DNA of 64,000 nt from Cristatella mucedo. Lineage: Eukaryota > Bryozoa > Phylactolaemata > Cristatellidae. The stretch covers positions 1,397,001 through 1,461,000 of the forward strand of contig WPIO01000005.1 of the NCBI GenBank assembly GCA_009760855.2, in the 5' to 3' direction. Positions 1-41,124 of the stretch are shown piece after piece; within the stretch, counting starts at the first letter, position 1, and every line of letters begins with the position of its first letter. The notes under the pieces are model-generated. The model was not told the DNA's origin. It ran no database searches and saw only the letters and a list, made by a program, of their open reading frames with translations. The position numbers were made by a program, and so were the translations under genes.

Positions 1-157
1 ATACTATCAACACACGGCCCTGCTGGCCTATCGTAGTACTTTTCTGAAGACCGGATTAACCCCAACCCCAACGATGAAGCAAATGGGACCAGATAAATAC
101 CAACTACACTCGTACCGGCAGCAGAAGATGTATGTCAACAATAGGAGCCATACTTAC

Positions 158-198
158 AAGAGTTGCGCCCAGATTCTCGATAACGGGAATCTTGTAAC
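158..198 (-). CDS. SNRPA1: SNRPA1 coding exon 2
   Basis: A 41-nt exon after a pyrimidine-rich acceptor (tttctcttaaag) and before a consensus donor GTAAGT at 152-157. It completes the glycine of exon 1 and encodes YKIPVIENLGATL, the start of the U2A' leucine-rich-repeat region (family sequence: GYKIPVIENLGATLDQFD). It ends in phase 0. The next expected segment, beginning DQFD, is not present in positions 1-151, so exon 3 is outside the window. Confidence 0.93.
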
Positions 199-582
199 CT
201 TTAAGAGAAACAACCACGACTCAGCACTAAAGTGATCAGGTGACACAGCAGAGTTTTAAAGTACGGGAGGCCTACGCACAATACAAAACTGTAGACTACG
301 TATTCACCATCTGACAAATCAGCACAGCTTAGATCGCGTATATCGGCACTAAAATCAAATGCTAGCACCAGCAACGGATGGAGCAACGGATGACGACATG
401 ATGAAGCAGAATCAAGTGCGATGCGAACGGACGCGAAGATCAACGCCGAAAATGTAGAATCCCAGTCAGGCGCAATGAGTATTCATATGACTCTGATGGA
501 CTAGCCGTGCAAGTCGCTTTCAAACGTTGAGACCGCGGATGAGGACAAAGTAAATGGCTGCACGCAATTGCGCTCCACTCGC

Positions 583-664
583 CTCGAATATCTAGTTCTC
601 GGTCCCGAACAGGATTTGTGTATTGCACGCAACGCTCAATTAATTCTGGCGTTAGTTTCACCAT
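583..664 (-). CDS. SNRPA1: SNRPA1 (U2 snRNP A') coding exon 1
   Basis: This exon starts at the ATG at 664 and encodes the amino terminus of the leucine-rich-repeat protein U2A', which binds U2 snRNA stem-loop IV together with U2B'' in the spliceosome. The translation begins MVKLTPELIERC and continues VQYTNPVRDRELDIR, very close to the start of animal U2A'. It holds 27 codons plus one base, so it ends in phase 1. The base after the exon starts a GC rather than a GT dinucleotide (minus-strand CGAG|GCGAGT). The next exon begins with exactly the two bases needed to complete a glycine codon, so the GC donor looks real. The gene runs off the left edge of the window. Confidence 0.93.
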
Positions 665-1560
665 TCTGGTGTACGTAGCTGACGATAAAAGTGAAGCTAT
701 CACCAAGGCATCGAAGTTAACGAGCACCGGCACGCTATGCTGTACGGGCGTCCATCTTACTTCCCGCCGGAATTGGATGCATGGTAAAAAGTGATTGGTT
801 CTCGTCGGCAGGGTAATTGGTGAGCCGCAAGGTGGCATACCATTGGTGGTGAGAAACCCCCGACTGTTTTCCCCCGGGGCGCCTTCGGCTGGCTGTAAGT
901 AGGAGGATTATGGGTCTCGCGGCTCGCCAACCGAGGCAAAAACCTCTACAGGCCCGTTTAGATGATCGCGCTTTCTTACTATTTTATTTCCTGTTTTCTT
1001 TCTACGTCAAGTGGGCCGCGGAGCCTTCCAAGCGAGGAAGCTTGTACGCAGCAGAGGTGAGCGAGTCTCCTTTTGGGCTGAGCCTAGGGGAAATGGAAAC
1101 GCAACGACCTACCGCAACTATCACGAAGGTCTATAAAGAAATGGCCGATGACGGTACGGTTGCGGCGTAATCGAGGCGCACCGCAACAGCCCGTGCTTAA
1201 GAGATGCTCCGAGGACCTGCTGATAATGCCCAACGTAACGAAGCAAAAAATGAGTGCTGCAGCTAAATTGGATCCCTGTCGTTTTGTCGAGCTTAGCATT
1301 TCCGCTCGCCCGAGTTATGTATGCCCGATTCCCAGAGGTCACTTCCTTTGCAGGAACCTCAAGCAGGTGGTGTTCACAGAAAAAAAGTAAGAACCTCCAC
1401 CGTGCAGCTCGTTGTAGCGTCTTAACACTTATATATAAGATGAACGGTTGACCAAAATTTAAAGAATGTGAGAATGCCTTAATCCAAGTTTAGGTGGGGC
1501 GGGATTTATGGGGTTTGAATGTACGACGATAGAGCAGGGGGAAAGACTACAGCCACCAGC
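665..1560. other. SNRPA1 5' flank, no second gene recognised
   Basis: This is the upstream side of SNRPA1, so its promoter should lie here, probably 670-950. Short plus-strand open frames exist at 910-1170 and 1148-1390. The segment from 1092, METQRPTATITK, ends just after a possible donor (GACG|GTACGG near 1154). That would suit a divergent first exon, but I do not recognise the product and no partner exon is visible. Confidence 0.3.
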
Positions 1561-1574
1561 GCTTCACTGCTTCG

Positions 1575-2195
1575 CTCAAGTTAGCTATTATGCCACTACA
1601 GCTGAATATGAATATGGCTGCAAGGCTGGTCTTCAAGTCCCAGCTGTTTGAGCACGTGTTATCTCTGCTCTGCTGAAAGAGCTAGGATGGTTGCCGGTTG
1701 AGCAAAGAATACAGAGCAAAGTTCTTACGCTGACCCACAAGGCCCGCCACGGCTTGGCTCCTTCGTACCTAGCTGAACTGCTGCATCAGTTTCAGCCTGT
1801 TCTCGCCCTCAGGTCCTGTGTGGACAATAAATTAGCTGTCCCATTCCTCCGCTTAAAGACAGTTGGCGACAGAAGCTTTAGCTCTGCAGGTCCTAGGCTG
1901 TGGAACTCACTTCCACAATTCTTACGCAACGACAACTACTCTCCAACTGCCGACTATGGCACATCTTTTTCAGCGGTCCTGAACTGCTACTTCTATGCTA
2001 CTCACTACCTCAACTGCTCTCCTGACTCTGCTATGCTTCCCACTTTCTCTTTGTTTCGTGAGACTCAGTCTGTTGGCTACCGAATGCGTACCGAAAGCCG
2101 CTTAGGCTGTGAGTGCGCTATACAAAACTCTCCTGCGTAACACCCACATGGTCTTTATGACTTTGTGGAGTTACTGACGGAGATACATTACATTG
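1575..2195 (+). mobile_element. LINE-A fragment (L2/CR1-like reverse transcriptase C-terminus)
   Basis: This is the carboxy-terminal end of a non-LTR retrotransposon ORF2. The conserved order can be read as MNMAARLVFKS, then (after a frame break near 1670) LPVEQRIQSKVLTLTHKA, then LAPSYLAELL, and finally FSSAGPRLWNSLP. The element ends at about 2195 with the family's 3' signature, gagatac followed by ttacat. It is 5' truncated and broken, so it is a dead copy. Confidence 0.85.
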
Positions 2196-2690
2196 CATAG
2201 AGGGCGGGCTGGATAGCTTAACAGTCGCAGGTACCGGGAGCAATCGTCGTCACACGTCGCACGATGAAAAGCTGTAAAGTACCTATGCTTCGCACATAAG
2301 ATGATGCCCGATTTTCACGATTAGGAAGATTTCTAAAAAATTGTTTTCAGCTTGCTCTTCAAACTTGTAACTAAGAATACAAAATTTTGATAAAATCTGC
2401 ATCTAAAACAAAAATCTGCATCTAAAATAAAGTCTTCAGGATAACTCGTGCCATTTCAGGGGGCATTTCACAATACTCCATTCCTGAATGATCAAGGTCT
2501 GAATATGGTCTGAATAAAGAAGGATCAAGCATAAACCAAGATTAAATAAAAAGATTAGTTAATTCAGTAGCCTCAATCATACATAGCGGAAGAAACGTGC
2601 TAGCTAGATTGACCCGCATAGAATTGCCTACCTACTGCTGAAATCGAACCGATGACTTGAGTGGTGGGATACGAAACACCTCAGACCCGT
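2196..2690. other. Intergenic, nothing recognised
   Basis: AT-rich sequence with no convincing coding frame or repeat family between the LINE-A end and the SINE-A copy. Confidence 0.4.
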
Positions 2691-2696
2691 GAGCCA

Positions 2697-2860
2697 CGAT
2701 GGCTCACACTAGGTAAGGCGGTTGCTTTTCACGAACTCGGTCCCGAGGTCGTTGGTTCTAATCCTGCGGTGGGTGATCCTTTACTGCCACTGCAAGCGGT
2801 GGTGATAGCCTTAAAGGCTCTTAAATCAGCTAGTACTTAATTTTTTTTAAATTTTAACCA
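2697..2860 (+). mobile_element. SINE-A copy (tRNA-like head)
   Basis: It opens with an A-box-like segment (tggctcacactaggtaagg), followed by a decayed B-box (ggttctaatcc, where better copies have ggttcgaatcc). The family body comes next: gcggtgggtgatcc, then gcaagcggtggtgatagcc, then aaatcagctag, then a T-rich end. The same order recurs at eight or more other sites on both strands in this window, which defines the family. Confidence 0.85.
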
Positions 2861-4099
2861 CAATCGTATTTTCTAAAAATGGGGCGGCAGGCTTCAGTAA
2901 CGAGGAAGATGAAAAACTCAGATGGGAAATTTTGTGCAGACCGGATGCAAAAGACCGCGGGGGGGGGATTGCAGATATATCACGTCCACGTGAGTGAAAT
3001 GGCCATTACTTATACGCTGCTTAAAAGGAGCAACCCAACCGGATTGCTAATGGCTACGGTGTCCCGTTGGTATAAGAAAAAAATTGAGCAGCCCGACAGC
3101 AACCCAAAAATATATGAGCAACCCAACGTGCTAGGCATACGGATTGTGGCCATGGTCAAGATGAGAATAAGTCAAATCGATTCTAAAATATCTTGGTGTT
3201 TGTACTAGCAATTCATCCGCAACTATCAGACCAATCATGTCCAGTGTTTCATTTGAGATACTTTCAAGAATCAGGTCGCCGAGCTCAATCGGGCGAACGC
3301 TGTTATGCGGCGGTAAAGTGCTTAAATACCCCGATCCTTGGGGTGACTTCAGTCAATAATAGAGCATGCCAAGCTGACAAAATCTTGTTGTATCCCGTTA
3401 AAAGGTCGGTAGGTATCCTGGAACATCTGTATCTAGGTTAATACCCTGTGAGTATTGGCGCTATTGGGGTTTTATGCTTACTTATACCTTGCTGTGATAG
3501 CTAACAGCACTAGCTTCACAGTCACATCGTAATCTCATGACTATGAGCTCTTCTTTTAAGCAGCTTCGAAAGCTGAAGCTACTGCGGTTAGAACGAGTCT
3601 GACTTCGAGCATCGCAGCGCTTGTATCGGCAAAAACGTTATCGATAGGAATATTCCGCTCCGTAAGTATTGGTCAAGGACTGCGACAACGTAGAGTAGCT
3701 CTGGCTTGATAACTCGATTGCGGCACTGTGTCGAAGCAGAGGTATTGTGCATAGTGAAAAAAATTTCGATCGCTGGCGATCAGAGCATAGGCTGTTTTAG
3801 TCCACGAATTGTATATGCCCTGTAGAGGCCTAAAGTGTAAGCATTTTCCAGTCGTGCCAAGAAGCATGCGAGGTTGCCGACTCCCACAGATTGCATCAAT
3901 GCTGCACAGTTTTAATCTGAAAGCCTTGTCATTTAGCACGTGCCTCATTGCGAAACAAACGGCCGAATGCGTACATGCACACAGCCAAATATAAATTTTT
4001 GTTGTTGTCTTCAGCTTAAGCAGAGCCAGCCTCAGAGGCAGTTTAGCTCTGTGCGCTGTTTGTTTAACACGAGGCGGTAGATTGTCCTTTTAACGCGGC
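2861..4099. other. Region downstream of FAM227, nothing firm
   Basis: This stretch lies 3' of the FAM227 stop codon at 4100. The 3' untranslated region should occupy its right end, but I see no canonical AATAAA on the minus strand close by. Short open frames (2879-3208, 3193-3441) show no family features. Confidence 0.35.
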
Positions 4100-26340
<22,241 letters not shown>

Positions 26341-29300
26341 CTATTTTTGCCAATTCCTTGTAGGCCAGGTCTTAAGATGCTTCTGGGCTGCTCAATGAAA
26401 GTGCGGAGCTTTAAGCTCTCAAATAGGTGAAATACGACGATTTTAGAGGAGCTAATAAAAACCTTGCCTTGTGCGCGCCCCAAGTTTTAAGGTGCTTTTC
26501 AAGAGTCGAGCCTCTCTCTTAGATATGGCTAATTCAGCCTGCCAGACGGAGCTTAATTTCGTGCTCTTCAAATGGATGAGCACATTTTAATTTTTGTATG
26601 AGATCTGGAAAATATTTTTCGTGTGGCTAACTGAAGGCTTAAAGCTTTCATAACGTGGGAGCCCAAAAACGTGCTTTTCAGAAAAGCTAAAGAGCTCTTT
26701 TGGGCGGCGTGCCGTCGGCGCTAAGATTCATTCCATCGGTCACCGGAAGAGGCCACCTTTTATTAGTGAGAGACAGGCTGCCATATTTCTGTACTGGGAG
26801 CTACGTCCTACGCAGCCCGCAGAACGGCTCCGCACTTTCAAGGCACAGCTTGAGGACCGGACTCTCGGTTCCGCGGCTTAAACGCCGGGCCTGGATACGC
26901 CTGGCGAAACGTCTGGCGCTCTCTACTCTACTGCGCCACTTTAGCTCCGACTCTCCGGCTCTCGGTCAGTCCGTCTCAGGAGGCGGCGCGGCTAATGCAT
27001 TTCCGGAACTCTTCGTCCACGGCATTGCAGCAGCGTTCAATTTTAAAAGTCAACAGTCGCAACCGGTGGTTACTAGCCGTGGGTACGAGCCATCCAAAGG
27101 TCTCGACGTCCGTCGCTTCCGGCTGCTCCCGGTTCGCTACGGCGGCGGGGCCCAATGAGCGCAGAAGACAGCTTTTCGGGATGCTGCACGAAACTCCCCC
27201 GAAAAGATGTCTGCGCTCACTTGGCAGTAGCCGATCGCAACTGCCGGCAGCCAAGGCTTCGTGTCGATGATAGTTTTGTAGGAAAAAAAACGTTTTTTGC
27301 GCATACGGCGAGAGCGGCAAGTCAAGGCCAGTCGATCAGTGCGCGCTATCCGCCGCGAGGATAAAATCTGACGAGTGCGTCCACAAGCCGTGCGGCAGCC
27401 AGCCAACCGCTCAGTCACTTCCGCTACACTGGGCGCATTTGGGCGGAAGAAAGGAGTCCGCTCTCTACTCGTACGCTGAGACGACAGATAGTAGGAGGCA
27501 ACGTGACCTACGTTAATGCTATAATGGCTTCCAGCTCCACCCACTCACGATCGACGTTTAGCGTCGTGAAAAAAGTAACTGCCTACGACGGGTGCCAGTA
27601 CAAACGCTTGAAAGTGTGGCGCTGTCTTGCAGTCCGATATTTAGCCGGTGATTTCTTTTTTTTAGATTTCTTTCTTTTATTCCTTTCTTACTTTGTTTTG
27701 CCGACGCTAGGTTTTCACGCCTGATATCGCATGGTTGGTGAATAATAGTAATTCCTCAAAAGCGTGACGAAGGCTCGCAATCGCTAAAATAATGTTCAAA
27801 AGCTGTAGTCTCTGTGTCTAAAAGTTTCCAGTTTATGCTGCCGAATGTAAAATACAACTTTTTAGTGAGGTAGTTGAGTCCATATATACATAGGAATACC
27901 AAAGAACGTTTCTGATAATTTTGAAATTCTCGTTTTGGTGAGTTTCCTTTCGATGATAACTCCTACGGAGTGCTCCTGTGATGAAACACTGTGCTGCTTC
28001 AACGTCAATGACAGATCACAAAATGTTGGCCTGTGTTTAGCATGTGTCGCAAAACACGTCTTGGACGGTCGGTATTATGTCAGGCTCCAATTATTCGTTT
28101 AAAGCGAACTTCTCCCGCGACTCGCGTACTGAATCGATCTGCCTATTTATTTCCATTGGCTACGCAGCCTAAATGCTAAAGGACTACAGGCCGAGTCCAT
28201 ACCTAATTTTGTATTAGCTGTCAGACAAAAGTTGCTGACCGCTCCTCCTTTTGGATTACGGTTTATTAAAAAAAAGAACAGCAGCATTTGGGCAAGAATA
28301 TCATTAAAAAAAGTACAGTCTTTATCACCAAAGAGGTCAGTTTGGCTCGCGTCGTGGCATAGAACGTCAGAAAACTAAACTAAGTAAGTGGCTGGCCTCA
28401 GGTCATGTGACATAGATACAAAATAGTCACAAGATCATTTTATGTAAGCTAAGAGGTGTCGAAGCATTGAGTGTTAGCCACTCGTGCAGTGCAGCAGGTG
28501 CTGAAGGAACCGGTATTTTACCGGATTGGTAGGCAGCTGCAAATATCAATTCAAGTGTTGATGTGCTGCCACAAGTGCACCATACGCATAATTAAAAAGC
28601 GCGTTACCGTGTAAGGCGTTGGTGGGGAGGGGGTGTGCTGTACGGTGAGACTTCCGAATCAAACTTTCCGCCTGTAGGCTTACCTGCCCGCTGTATGTCA
28701 GCTTCTGTCAAGACTGCGAAAGCAATAAAATAAAATGTGGATGCCTCAAGTCACTTCAAGGGCCGGGATAAACAGGGATGCGCTAAAGCCTTATCAGATT
28801 GGCTAGCTCTTCTCTAACCGAGGCCACTGTCGCAGTGGCACGTAAGACACCCGATGACTTATATTACGTAAGCAAATACTGAGTGGAGACCGTAAGCAAA
28901 AAACAATCTTTTAGCTGCCCTAATTCTCTCGACAGGTGCGCCAGTCAGCAGGCCAATGAGTTTAACTGTTCGATCAACATTTTGGAAGTCTAGCATTTCA
29001 CAACTCTACCTTCCTAGCAATCCACTTTTCTGAAACTTGCAACTTGGCTATATGTGCATTGAACTTAATAGCAAGTTGTTGTCATAGATCGACACTGTTA
29101 CGACTTGTGCACAGTGATATGATTCCCGTGCATGCAAACAAACATACAATTGCCCTTAGATGTGGCTAAAGGAGCTTTGGCGGCTCTGCTTCATCAACCA
29201 CAATTTCAGCCGTTCATGCCCGACACTATTACAACCGCTCAAGCCCTACCCTTGGCCTAAAATGACCTCTGCCCTCCCAGGCCTCGAAGGGTAGGCAACC

Positions 29301-29683
29301 CTTTCCAGCAGATGATCGATCGCGAACCAGGTTTCCAGGGAGGGGCTACCGGGCTTTGAGAGCACTTTTAGAGGCTGGTTCGGGTTCTTCGCCTTAGGCG
29401 CACAGATTCAAGATGTTCTATTGGACAAAGAATTTACCATTTCTACTGAGAGTGAGCTAACAAGGATTCGAGCTCGGCACACATCCGCCGTGCACGTTCA
29501 CTGCCAGTTTCAGGAGCGGCTACCGTGTTTTAAAATCGGCAGACGAGGTTCTTTGAATTCTTTTTAGAAATGTCTAAAGAGGCCTGCCAATGCATTAGGC
29601 ATGCAACTTACAGCTTTTCAAATTGGGCTTAGCTGTTCTTTTCAGACAGATTTTGGGTGGCGCTCCTTATGAGCAGAGTTTCA

Positions 29684-29772
<89 letters not shown>

Positions 29773-29819
29773 TCTCTTTCTCTTTCTCTTTCTCTTTCTC
29801 TTTCTCTTTCTCTTTCTCT

Positions 29820-29860
<41 letters not shown>

Positions 29861-29878
29861 CTCCTCTCTCCTCTCTCT
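29684..29878. repeat. (CT)n with a (TTTCTC)n core
   Basis: About 195 bp. The central 70 bp is a regular hexamer TTTCTC, flanked by pure CT and ending in CTCTCTC-C units before TATATA. Confidence 0.95.
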
Positions 29879-29917
29879 ATATATATGTTATCGACTGCTA
29901 AGGTTCTTTTTGAAAAA

Positions 29918-30082
29918 AGTTAGCTGATTGAGCAGCCTCGGTTGTATAACGTCAAAAAAGCTATAACGGCTATCGCCACAGCTTCCAGTTGGCTAGAAAG
30001 AATCGCCGACTGCAGCTTTCGAACCCACGACCTTGATCATGAAGAGTGAGTACCTTAACTCCTGAGCTATTACGGTCCTAAC
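29918..30082 (-). mobile_element. SINE-A copy, diverged
   Basis: Plus strand reads agctgattgagcagcctcg, ggctatcgccacagcttcc, then the reversed B-box ttcgaacccacgacctt and a head ending in ctgagctattacgg. A second, poorer plus-strand SINE-A-like stretch with a G12 run follows at about 30160-30340. Confidence 0.75.
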
Positions 30083-30653
30083 ACCCAACTCTAACGCCCT
30101 ATAATTAATACTGATGAATCAACCGACCGTTGCTTTCACTTTTTGCTGGCTAATGTTGCCCTGAGTTTTAGTCTAGTGGTAAGACGCTCTCACGGGACGA
30201 CCCAGTTTGTGGTGCTTAGTCGTGCAGTAGAAAGTTCTCTATGGCCCACTGCAAGCGGCGGGGGGGGGGGGATAATAGTAATTAAATCTCTTCCCCCAAT
30301 AGGTGAATGAGACTGTTTAACCAGCTGATCTCCAATATATACAGTCTCTTCATCGATAGCGTCAAAAAGACTTCCATACGGCGCTCTTACGATGATGCAG
30401 ATGTCTACACTTTCCCATCATGGCCGCCACTTTTAGAAGGAATAAATAGCCCATCTCTTCGGCGCTACTTCAGCGGGCATAATTGGAGACTTCTTCCAGA
30501 AAATACTATCCAGAAGTGTACAAAAGCTTCCAGCACGTCTAAAAGCATGAGACGTGGGTCATGACTCAAAATGTACCCAGAGGTTTCTCTCAAGTTCGAG
30601 AAGAAATCGCAACAACCTGAGCGCAGTACGTCGCCGCGGCACAGATGACTTAC

Positions 30654-30839
30654 TTTTCTTTCGGTGAGGCGAACTGTCTGTTGATTCTGCGGACTGCACC
30701 CGGAAACCTCTGGTGACGGCTTCCTCTCCGTCTGACATTCTCGACTCGCAAACGAGCCTGACGGGAGCATGCTCAGACAGAAATCTATCCAGCCGCGAGA
30801 TCTTGCTGCCGAGATCCTCGATACTTCCAACAATAAAAG
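30654..30839 (-). CDS. Candidate N-terminal exon of FAM227 (or a separate gene)
   Basis: A 186-nt segment with acceptor gactcgctgtccgcag and a perfect donor AAAA|GTAAGT, phase 1 to 1, open throughout. It encodes FIVGSIEDLGSKISRLDRFL, then SEHAPVRLVCESRMSDGEEA and a serine/lysine-rich end. The first part looks like an amphipathic helix. Position and strand fit the 5' end of FAM227, but no exon with phase 1 to 0 joins it convincingly to the exon at 26340. Confidence 0.5.
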
Positions 30840-33384
30840 CTGCGGACAGCGAGTCAAGGAAACACGCTTAGTCCTACAGGCAGCAATGTCGATGTTAATA
30901 TTTGAAATAATTACTCTTACCGCGTTTCAAGCATGGCATCTCTAAAATATTGAGGCATTAGTAGGAAAAATAGCAAACAATATTTTATATGGATACAGTT
31001 TTATCGTAGAAAACACATTATCGTCGCAGAATCGCAATAAAACGTCAGAAAAATCAGAGCACAAGTAATGGGCATTAGGGTCTATTCGATAAGTAAGTCA
31101 CCCAGCTATAATTTCCCGGAGTATAGGTACCCCCATAAGGCTCAATCCAGGCGGCTGTTTTCTAAGGTTTAAAATACTGCTTATGAAATGTATGACAAGG
31201 CGTGAGTTGCAGAATAACGAGGACTACCAGTTTAAGTCGCGTGTACACTAACAGCGTTCTAGTAGTCCTGCGGGTGGCTGATACGAGCACCGAAAGCTGA
31301 AAAGATACGGGATCGTGTAGCTTGCCTACTGAGTTGTTTTTCCCTGCGGTTCTCGCGTTCCTGTTTCGTTAAACTGTCATCCTCCTCATAAATGTGCATC
31401 GGCGATGCTACCAGGTTGTAGTTAGGGACGTCCATCTTGCTGCTAATGACAACCGCCGCAGGAAGTCAGCGGTAACTTCCTGTTTACCCGGCTTGGCGGC
31501 CCTTTCCAAACTGAAGGCATTCCAGTAACCCATTTCTGTGAAGAGTTAGGTCAACCACTACGACAGGTAACCTTCACGCGAGTGAAGAGGCTAATATCTA
31601 GGCTATTCGAGAGCTTTTATTTGTACGTACGGTTTCCTAGTCACCGAAAGCCGTCTGAACTGCTTGTAGCTCGTGCTTCGATCGCTTGGGTGGGAACGGT
31701 CGTGCTCTTTTAAAATAAAGCAAACGTTCCTCAACGCCTGTGCGATGGAAATAATTTTTTGTCTATAGGTTTCTTGCGGCCAGGCTTTCGTTTTTCCTTA
31801 TTGTTGCTGCTGCTCTTTAATTTAGCCGCGTGCTTCGTCTGCTGGTAAGTGCTTGTAAGGCCACCTCAGCCGCTTCGCTGCAGTCGTTGACGTGCATGCT
31901 CGACGGCTGTGCCGCCCTGTAGCCGATGGACTCCCGAAGAAACACGGTTCCAGTGAGTCACGCAGTGGTTCTAGGCTGCGCGGCCAATCCTCGCACGCAG
32001 GCGCTGCTGGGAAGGAATCGCAGTGGACCGCTACATAAGGATCTCGCTTCACTTGCTGCTCGCTAGAAAGCAGGCTATCGTAGAAGATTGTCGCGCTGAA
32101 ACGTAGAGCCAGACAGTCCAAGGGCTTCATTAATCGCTGATGCTTTTCTGTCGTTCATTCGTCTCAATGTCGGCACCTGTCATTTGGGGCTTCGTAGCCC
32201 CACGACGCCGAGTTCGTTGTCTGCCTAGCCTCGAGCGTCTCACTCAGTAGGGTACTTCAGGGGAGTAAATGCAATCGTGTACAGTTTTTTAGTGGCCTAT
32301 ACTGAGGTGCTAAAATGAAACACATTCAGTCATGACAAATAGCCTGCATCCAAGACGCCATAGTCGCTCGATTGCTTTCGTCTGTTGGAGCCGGGCATAT
32401 GGCCCAATAGTCGTGCGCTTAGACAGGCGTGCTTCCCCGGCCTCCACGATTGATTGCTCTTAAAAGGCCTATTCGTCACCTATTTTAAGCTCAACGGTGG
32501 CCTTCTGACAGGGTTATACTTAGGGCAACCGCCCTGCCGCCCATGAATCCAGGCTGGGCGTGCCGCCCACTATGATTGCCGAGCTTGGGAAAGGTCAACG
32601 TTCAACCCTCTTCTAAAAAAGTCCACCCTCTAACCATTTTTCGCTTACACTCACGTTCATTGGGGTTTGTGGTGCAATACAAGTTCTTGTTCGTACATCA
32701 TTGTATGTTGTGCACCTTTAATGCCCTTCGATCGCTGGTTAAAAAGGTTAGCTAATTTAGCAGCCTCATTGATATAGCGGCAGGAGATTAGTAACAGCTA
32801 TCACCACAGCTTTCAGTGGGAAATGCTGGATCGCCTACTGCTTGACTCGAACACGTGACCCAGGTGGCAAAGAGCGAGTGCCCGAGTGCTAAGACCCAAT
32901 GGGTGACTTACTGTTCTCTGAAACAGACGCATGTTAGATTCTCAACACAAAGTTACACACAATCGCTCATTAGAAATGTTGATATTAGCAGCCTAGAGGT
33001 ATGAAAAATGTTTTATGGAGATTTAAACACGATGGAAGTGTCGGAGCTTAAGGCCTGCGTAGCTTTCAATTTCATCATTTTCTGGGCTCGGGTAACTATA
33101 TTCGAAGGAGAGCATCTGAGAGCTCAAGAGATTTGGAACATCGGCTTGGTCCTCGTGGTTAGTCATTACATAGACGAGCACCATAGCCGAACGAATCTAT
33201 TGCAGAGCGGAGTGGCCACTGACCAGCGTTGGCTGCCAGTCGTTTGTCTGTACGCCCTTCCCGGAGCGCTGCTGTGCAGCTGCCGTGAGCTGTTCACGTC
33301 AAGCAGCCGCCACAGCAGTGCCGTTCGTTTGCGAGCACTAGCGAATAGCTTTTTTGAATTTTGCTTTTTTCTTGGGTGATGCAG
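30840..33384. promoter_or_regulatory. Intergenic region between divergent FAM227 and chibby
   Basis: The two genes point away from each other here, so the promoter(s) should lie in this stretch. A perfect plus-strand donor CTG|GTAAGT at 31845 could end a noncoding first exon of chibby. A minus-strand open frame at 31822-32130 overlaps it and is not assigned. A SINE-A copy sits at 32748-32912. No TATA box is claimed. Confidence 0.4.
32748..32912 (-). mobile_element. SINE-A copy, diverged
   Basis: Plus strand reads tagctaatttagcagcctc, cagctatcaccacagcttt, then a degraded reversed B-box (gactcgaacacgtgac). Confidence 0.75.
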
Positions 33385-40887
<7,503 letters not shown>

Positions 40888-41118
40888 CCAGCGATGTAGG
40901 ATGACTGCACAACCACCTCAGTGTGCATATCCTTTGCTGCCAGCTTTGCTTTGTCTGTCTTCCAGAGGCCAGGCATGTCTGCACCGCCCGTCTGCTACAT
41001 CGGCAGCTCTGCATTCGGCGGCATTCGGTTGGCGGCTGCGCTGCCTGCGGCCGATGCTGCCAGGTCACTGCTTCGGCATCCGATGCATCCGATCCGATGC
41101 TGGCATTTTTCTTCTGTC

Positions 41119-41124
41119 AATAAA
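41119..41124 (+). terminator. CBY1: Poly(A) signal AATAAA of chibby
   Basis: The first canonical AATAAA downstream of the stop, 232 bases after it, giving a plausible short 3' UTR. Confidence 0.65.

Larger units (their letters stand above)
26341..30653 (-). other. Upstream FAM227 region, CpG-rich segment and CT repeat
   Basis: 26700-27560 is GC- and CpG-rich with long overlapping open frames on both strands. A minus-strand frame ending at 26987 (ERCCNAVDEEFRKCISRAAS) looks protein-like but has no secure splice partner. 27730-29600 shows nothing recognisable. Confidence 0.4.

Noticed and set aside
2697-2770. SINE heads as functional tRNA genes
   Set aside because: The A and B boxes recur with the same non-tRNA body at many sites, so these are SINE insertions.
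31822-32130. Minus-strand open frame starting MKPLDCLALRFS as first exon of FAM227
   Set aside because: No donor gives a phase that fits the next candidate exon, and a perfect plus-strand donor overlaps it; left unassigned.
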